Below are positions 59,184 through 64,000 of a stretch of 64,000 nt of DNA, piece by piece. The stretch comes from Ligustrum vulgare. Lineage: Eukaryota; Streptophyta; Magnoliopsida; Lamiales; Oleaceae. The stretch covers positions 52,518,592-52,582,591 of the forward strand of contig OY743182.1 of assembly GCA_963555705.1 (NCBI GenBank), written 5' to 3'. Position numbers and translations under genes: made by a program. Position 1 is the first letter of the stretch, and every line of letters starts with the position of its first letter. The notes below the pieces were generated by a model. That model was not told where the DNA came from. It saw only the letters and a program-made list of their open reading frames with translations, and searched no databases.

Positions 59184-62100
59184 TCAAATTGTGAGATTCT
59201 CTTGTATCCCAGTAAATGTACCAACAATTTTGCCGCCCATATCTGGGAATGTTTCACAGCCAGGAAGAGGACTCACCTTCCCATTTCTATTCACTTCGAC
59301 CGGATACTTGAGTAAATGACCTTTCATTTCACTTACTTCGTCTGCTGCAAACTGCTTCCAGTTATGTTCGGCCATCCATCTTACACGTCTCACACATTCA
59401 ACACTCTCCGGTTGCTCAAAGCATTGCTCTAGTGTACCCGTGTGCTCGGCCCAGAGTGACATCCTATATCCATAAATCTGCACTTAAACGTACACATTCA
59501 CTAGGTCATTTATTCTGTCACTAACATTTCGAAACCAGTACGAGGTATAAGAAAAATGTTACCTGTCCATGTGAATTATTACGTTTGCTAGCCCATGTAT
59601 ACCCCGGCTGATACGCGCCCATGGCGATTTCGGTATCTCTGGTTCCATCGAGAGAGCGTTGATTGATGTTAGCAGAACCCATTATCACATATTCATCATC
59701 TACTATCATTCCCTTTGAATGCACATAGATCATGAAACGTCTGTTTTTCCGAGCGAGTACCTTGATCGATAATGATATACCACGAGTTTATAAGTCAAAA
59801 TACAAAGCATGAACTTGAATATTTAGAAACAATCGATCGGAGAATCAAGAGAAATGTACTTGTGGAGTGTTTGTAGGAGAACTCTTGGTAGTATCTGAAA
59901 TGCTTCCACCGTCGTGAGCCTCGCGATTTCCGAGGCAAAAGAAGTTCAAATAATCTTGAGGTTCATACATCTTCTCAAGTCCTACCTCCTCTAAAGCCTT
60001 GTAGATAGTTTCATACATCATTTGCATTGTGTTATTCTGTAAATGAAAAATTTCTTAATTAATTAATTAATCAGATCCCATATGAGTTTTCAATCTCTTT
60101 AATGAAATGAAGATGAAATGTTCAACTTAACCTGCCAAAATAGAATTCTTTGAGTGGGAGTACTTGTAGGAGCTCCCTCGGGCCACATTGGGATGACGAT
60201 ATATACTGAAAACCTCTCCCTTGCTCTGATTTTGTTAGCAATCTTTAGAGCAATTTCCATAGGTATCAAATTGTTTGCGCCTGGAAATAAAAATGGATTT
60301 TCGTCATTCATACATTGTCGAGTTTTTCAGGTACTGATCAGTCTATATTCAATAAGATTTTCTTACCCAAGTCTTTGTAGTTGGTCCAATTGTACGACGA
60401 ACCGAGGAAGTACTGGTTCTCGATGTATATGAAATGTTGGGCGCTACGAATTGCCTTGACATAAGCTGTATGTATACTCATGTCTATCAGTAAATTCTTC
60501 CCACATACCAGGTTCTGTTTCAATGCAGCGAACGCATAACGTCATTCATTAGCGTCATACTTTTTGAGTTGACGACACTCTAACAGATGAAAATAGACTA
60601 AGAGCCAAATGTGTTTACCTTGCTTGGAGCCTCTTTCGGATCTTTAGGAAAACCTTGAACCGAATTGGAGTCTATTGAACGAAAAACCTTAAAAATTTCG
60701 ATAAATTAGTTCAAGATACCAGCGTTGAAGGAAGAAAATCGGATTTTATCATACCTGAACATGCCAAGTCTCTGGATCATCTAGCCTTTGGTTAGCAGCC
60801 TCTTCTATTCCTAATATATCGGGTATTCTATCGAGCTTCAGTAAGTTATCGTCATGTGACGCCTTCACTTTCTGTATGCCATGGGGCTTTGACGCCTTTA
60901 ACCAACGCTCCTCAAAATTAGTTAAGACGTCATATGCAGCTGGACCATCGATTTGACAGTGTAGATCGTGCCACGGCTCTCGTGGACAATCAACAGCAGG
61001 CCCCTTTTCAGTTACAACATACGCGAATAAGCTAAAACTACTAGAAGATAAAAAGTAAACAGATCATAGGCAAGATAAGTATCATAAAGTTTTGTAGAAA
61101 ATCACAGCGAAATTAGGATTATGATAGTCATCCTTGTGAACGGTTTTTGATGAGCTTAAAATTGGATGTTTTGGTGTATCATATCTTCCCTTGCATAAGT
61201 CGAGGCCTCCGACAAATGCTATGATCTTTCTCCTATAATTACCAGCATCAGCATCGACTATCACACTCTTCTGATGATGAGTGTAGATCGTACTTGTTTC
61301 CTGTAAACAGAACCAAAAAAAATGCGATTAGATAATATTAAGGAAGAAAAAGAAGCTAAAATCTCTTTGTTATACTAACTAGATTCTAGAAGAAGATAAC
61401 CTGTTTTTTGACCCAGCTACCTTTCCCAGCAGTTCGAGGACACAGCAACACTTGCACGGACGAGCGCTTAAAAAAACGACGTGTTTCTTCGTCACTCGTA
61501 TTCATTACCCCTTCCTGAATGTCATATAGTAAGTGACAAATAACCAAATGTTGGAATAATTTTATTCCGATGTCATTATGTGGCCCATGTAACTATAAGG
61601 TTGGTAACATTTAAACATTAAATTCACATTATCGTATATTAATGATAAGGTTTTAACTGTATGTGTGGTTGAGGGGGCGGAAAAGAGGTTGAAACTGAAT
61701 GGCAGTTTGAAATAAGGAGATAACAACTACTCCGTCTTCCCCTGCTTATGATATGCAAGTTTTTTGAAAAAAAAAAAAAAAGTCTCCTAACCATCAAGGA
61801 AATTGCAAGGGGAAGCAAAGAATTCATTTCGAGTTTTGGTTCTTTGCAACAGATGAATCGCATGGATCCAGATAAGTATCATGTTAATATCTTTATTACG
61901 TGTGAATCATGTATACTCCAGATTATAGGGCTAATATGTTTAGAATAAATCCATCAAAGCATGATCACTAGGATTTAAGTTATGAATAATTTACACCAGA
62001 TGCCAAAAAATACTATACTGATTCAAGTTCTAATGCAATTGAAATTTGAAACATGAACACACTACAGAGTTGGTTCTTACAGTTTTGTACCCGAGAATGC

Positions 62101-63025
62101 TCGTGGAAGTAGGATCATCCCATACAAGGAGCAGCACTCTCACACCTTCTTGTGATTTCACTTTCAGTAGCTTGCCTAAGCTGCTATCAGTTGCATTCGG
62201 ATCGTCCCTAACAAGTTGAACTAGATGGTAAACCGACCACCCTGTGATATAAACCAAACGTCGAGCCTGACTTATCGCGTCGTAGATATCGCGCCAACAC
62301 TGGCCGTGCTGATACAACCTACCATTAGCCAACCACAAATTCGGTAACGAACCATCGGGCGCATGAGCATCTTGATAAAGCGTCACGTTCCCTCCTCGCC
62401 TGAGAGGAAAATAAGTACCCGGGACGCCCTGAAACGAAACATCTGATCCCACACCACCATGATAAAGGTACAATTTCTCCATTGGTACGTACTGAATTGA
62501 TAGGCTTAAGACGGCTCCGGCCTTGCACGGTTTCCCGTTTGCATTGAGTATCGGATAAGTACCCTCGACTCTTTCCCCGGACAAGATCTGTTCGACCGGG
62601 ATCCCAACAGCCCCCATAGTCTGAGATCCCACAACATCACTATCTTTCACCACGAACTGAACTTCTGCAGCATAGTGCCCAACTGGAACATTAAAGTGCT
62701 GCACCCAAACAGGGTTCTCAGAGTTACTGATCACAAAAGTTCTACCAATTACGGCGTTGGAGACTGCAATTGTGACATAAGGATCGCTTGTTATCTTATT
62801 AGACATGTTACCTTCCACTTTAGTACCAAATTTCATGACCATGTCACCAAGCCTTTTGTGGAATAAATCCATGTTTGGGAGATTCTTTGCTTCCTTCACC
62901 CAAATATCCAAATTCCCATGTAACAGCGACACTTTCAGGGAACCTGTCTTGGATGGAAAAATTTCCAAACCTTGACCATGTTGTGATCCACCGTTCATTG
63001 AATCGGAATACACCAGGTGAGCCAT
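59184..63025 (-). CDS. Phospholipase D, C2 type, beta/gamma class
   Basis: It hydrolyses phosphatidylcholine or phosphatidylethanolamine to phosphatidic acid, a membrane signal; beta/gamma forms usually need calcium and PIP2. Ten exons on the minus strand: 63025-62081, 61514-61401, 61300-61106, 61003-60755, 60687-60619, 60514-60367, 60280-60132, 60036-59860, 59760-59563 and 59477-59184. All junctions are GT-AG and the sum is 2,538 bases, so 845 residues. The C2 domain spans about residues 25-165 ([27 protein letters not shown]). The two HKD catalytic motifs are His362-Lys364-Asp369 and His696-Lys698-Asp703. The C-terminus ends IQENLTI, as in the family. I start at ATG 63025 (MAHLVYSDS), the family's usual start. 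The frame upstream is open only from TTG and would add a hydrophobic stretch that is probably untranslated. The short N-terminus argues for gamma-like rather than beta, but the two are hard to part by eye. Confidence 0.94.
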
Positions 63026-63429
63026 AACTACTAGAATGCACGCCAGTAGCAACAGATTACTCAAATAATAGATCTAAAAAGTATCAACTTCACACACAGG
63101 ATTCTGTCTTAAGGATTCACCAGATAAGTAATTGTTGACAAAATGTCTCTAAACTGTGTTTAAGACGGCAGAGAGATGAAAAGAAAATGAGAATTATCTT
63201 GTAAATCAAGAAATTATATAATAGAACAAATCAAGAAATGACCCATAAATATAAATATTAAAGAAAAAAATCAAGTAAAAAGATGAGTAATCTGTATCAA
63301 GAATCGATTAAGTGACTGTAGATGAAAAGAACAGAAGGTAAATGGGGTCTGTGGGTGCTTGAGATGAATATTAAATAAAGAAAATGGATAACCACTGGGC
63401 AAAGAAGTCATTGAATAGAAATCGAGATG
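63026..63429 (-). promoter_or_regulatory. 5' flank of the phospholipase D gene
   Basis: AT-rich, presumably 5' UTR and promoter. No sure TATA box can be chosen among several AT-rich words. Confidence 0.4.
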
Positions 63430-63522
63430 AAGATATTTATTTCAAGCTTCCATTATTACAAGAGTGGAGGAATATTCATTGCTTGATAATGCACAAAAGT
63501 TGCCTCCAAGGTACATTTTTTA

Positions 63523-63559
<37 letters not shown>

Positions 63560-63965
63560 ATCGGAGCCTCCAAGGTACATTTTTAAGTGGAGAAGGAGTG
63601 GTGAAGGGGAGAGTTTTTTTTTTTTTTTTTTTTGATCGGAGCCTCCAAGGTACATTTTTAAGTGGAGAAGGAGTGGTGAAGGGGAGAGAGAAAAGTCTCC
63701 ACCTAACTTGTGGAAGAATATTCACTGCTGCTTGTTAATGGACAAAAGTTGCCCTCCAAGCACATTTCCAAGTGATGAAACATTTCTAAGTGGTGAAGGG
63801 GAGAGGTGAAAAGTCTCCTATCTAACTTGCAACTGTCGTGGAGGAATATTCATTGCTTGATAAAGCACAAAAGTTGCCCTATACACATTTTCAAGTGGTG
63901 AAGAGGGGAGGTAGAAAGTTTCCAATCTAACTTGCAGCTGCAATGACGAGGGTTCGAATTTTGAA
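63430..63965 (+). repeat. Tandem SINE-like repeat cluster with poly-T tracts
   Basis: Related modules follow each other: GAGGAATATTCATTGCTTGATAA, AAAAGTTGCC, TCCAAGGTACATTTTTAAGTGG, GGTGAAGGGGAGAG and TCTAACTTGC. A 75-base unit starting GATCGGAGCCTCCAAGG at 63559 repeats at 63634, each preceded by a T-run. The last module ends GAGGGTTCGAATTTT (63949-63963), a tRNA B-box-like word. The 31.6-kb repeat has the same end. Confidence 0.65.
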
Positions 63966-64000
63966 AAATTGATGAGACTTTGATAAACGAAGTTAAAAGG

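Noticed and set aside
59184..63025. Whether the phospholipase D gene is broken
   Set aside because: Single exons look like short unrelated frames, but all ten join in phase at GT-AG sites with both HKD motifs intact.
331..63025. A biosynthetic gene cluster formed by the five host genes
   Set aside because: The enzymes belong to unrelated pathways (cuticle/GMC, PLP, mevalonate, UDP-rhamnose, lipid signalling), are far apart and have standard housekeeping relatives.

Overview
This is a stretch of a plant nuclear genome. The evidence is genes split by GT-AG introns, plant-specific gene families, AT-rich spacers and dense, nested LTR retrotransposons. A eudicot is likely and a member of the Lamiales is my guess, from the resemblance of the phospholipase D and other proteins to what I remember of that order. 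I cannot confirm this without a search.

Five host genes are recognisable: a HOTHEAD/mandelonitrile-lyase-like GMC oxidoreductase whose first exon lies off the left edge (331-2680, +); a single-exon molybdenum-cofactor-sulfurase-like PLP protein (28344-30224, +); a 12-exon hydroxymethylglutaryl-CoA synthase of the mevalonate pathway (46784-51174, +); a 2-exon UDP-4-keto-6-deoxyglucose epimerase/reductase of UDP-rhamnose synthesis (52561-54621, -); and a 10-exon C2-type phospholipase D of the beta/gamma class (59184-63025, -). All reading frames join cleanly at GT-AG junctions. I see no operon-like or cluster logic linking them; they are ordinary neighbours. HMGS and the rhamnose gene converge.

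Between about 3.6 and 24.2 kb lies a retrotransposon nest. It holds inverted Copia LTR fragments with a decayed gag, a CRM-like Ty3 pol broken by a 43-bp duplication and stop codons, a 2.6-kb LTR with its primer-binding site, and a minus-strand Copia element. A Tekay/Del-like chromovirus with an open pol interrupts that Copia element. The Tekay part carries two nearly identical 2.2-kb LTRs joined end to end in opposite orientation, which makes a 4.4-kb palindrome.

From 24 to 46 kb the DNA is mostly non-coding repeats around the PLP gene. These include a 154-bp MITE with three GC-rich hairpins, 9-bp target duplication and a matching empty site; a tandemly duplicated hAT transposase tail; a solo 2.7-kb LTR; and several units built of GTGAC-type repeats. 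From 54.6 to 59.2 kb there is an LTR-like repeat abutting a 531-bp foldback element. The right edge holds a tandem SINE-like repeat that also occurs near 31.6 kb.

The strongest candidates for something undescribed are the hairpin MITE with its empty site, the palindromic 12-bp repeat array at the end of the CRM-like pol, the inverted LTR pair, and the intron-like gap between gag and protease of the Tekay element.
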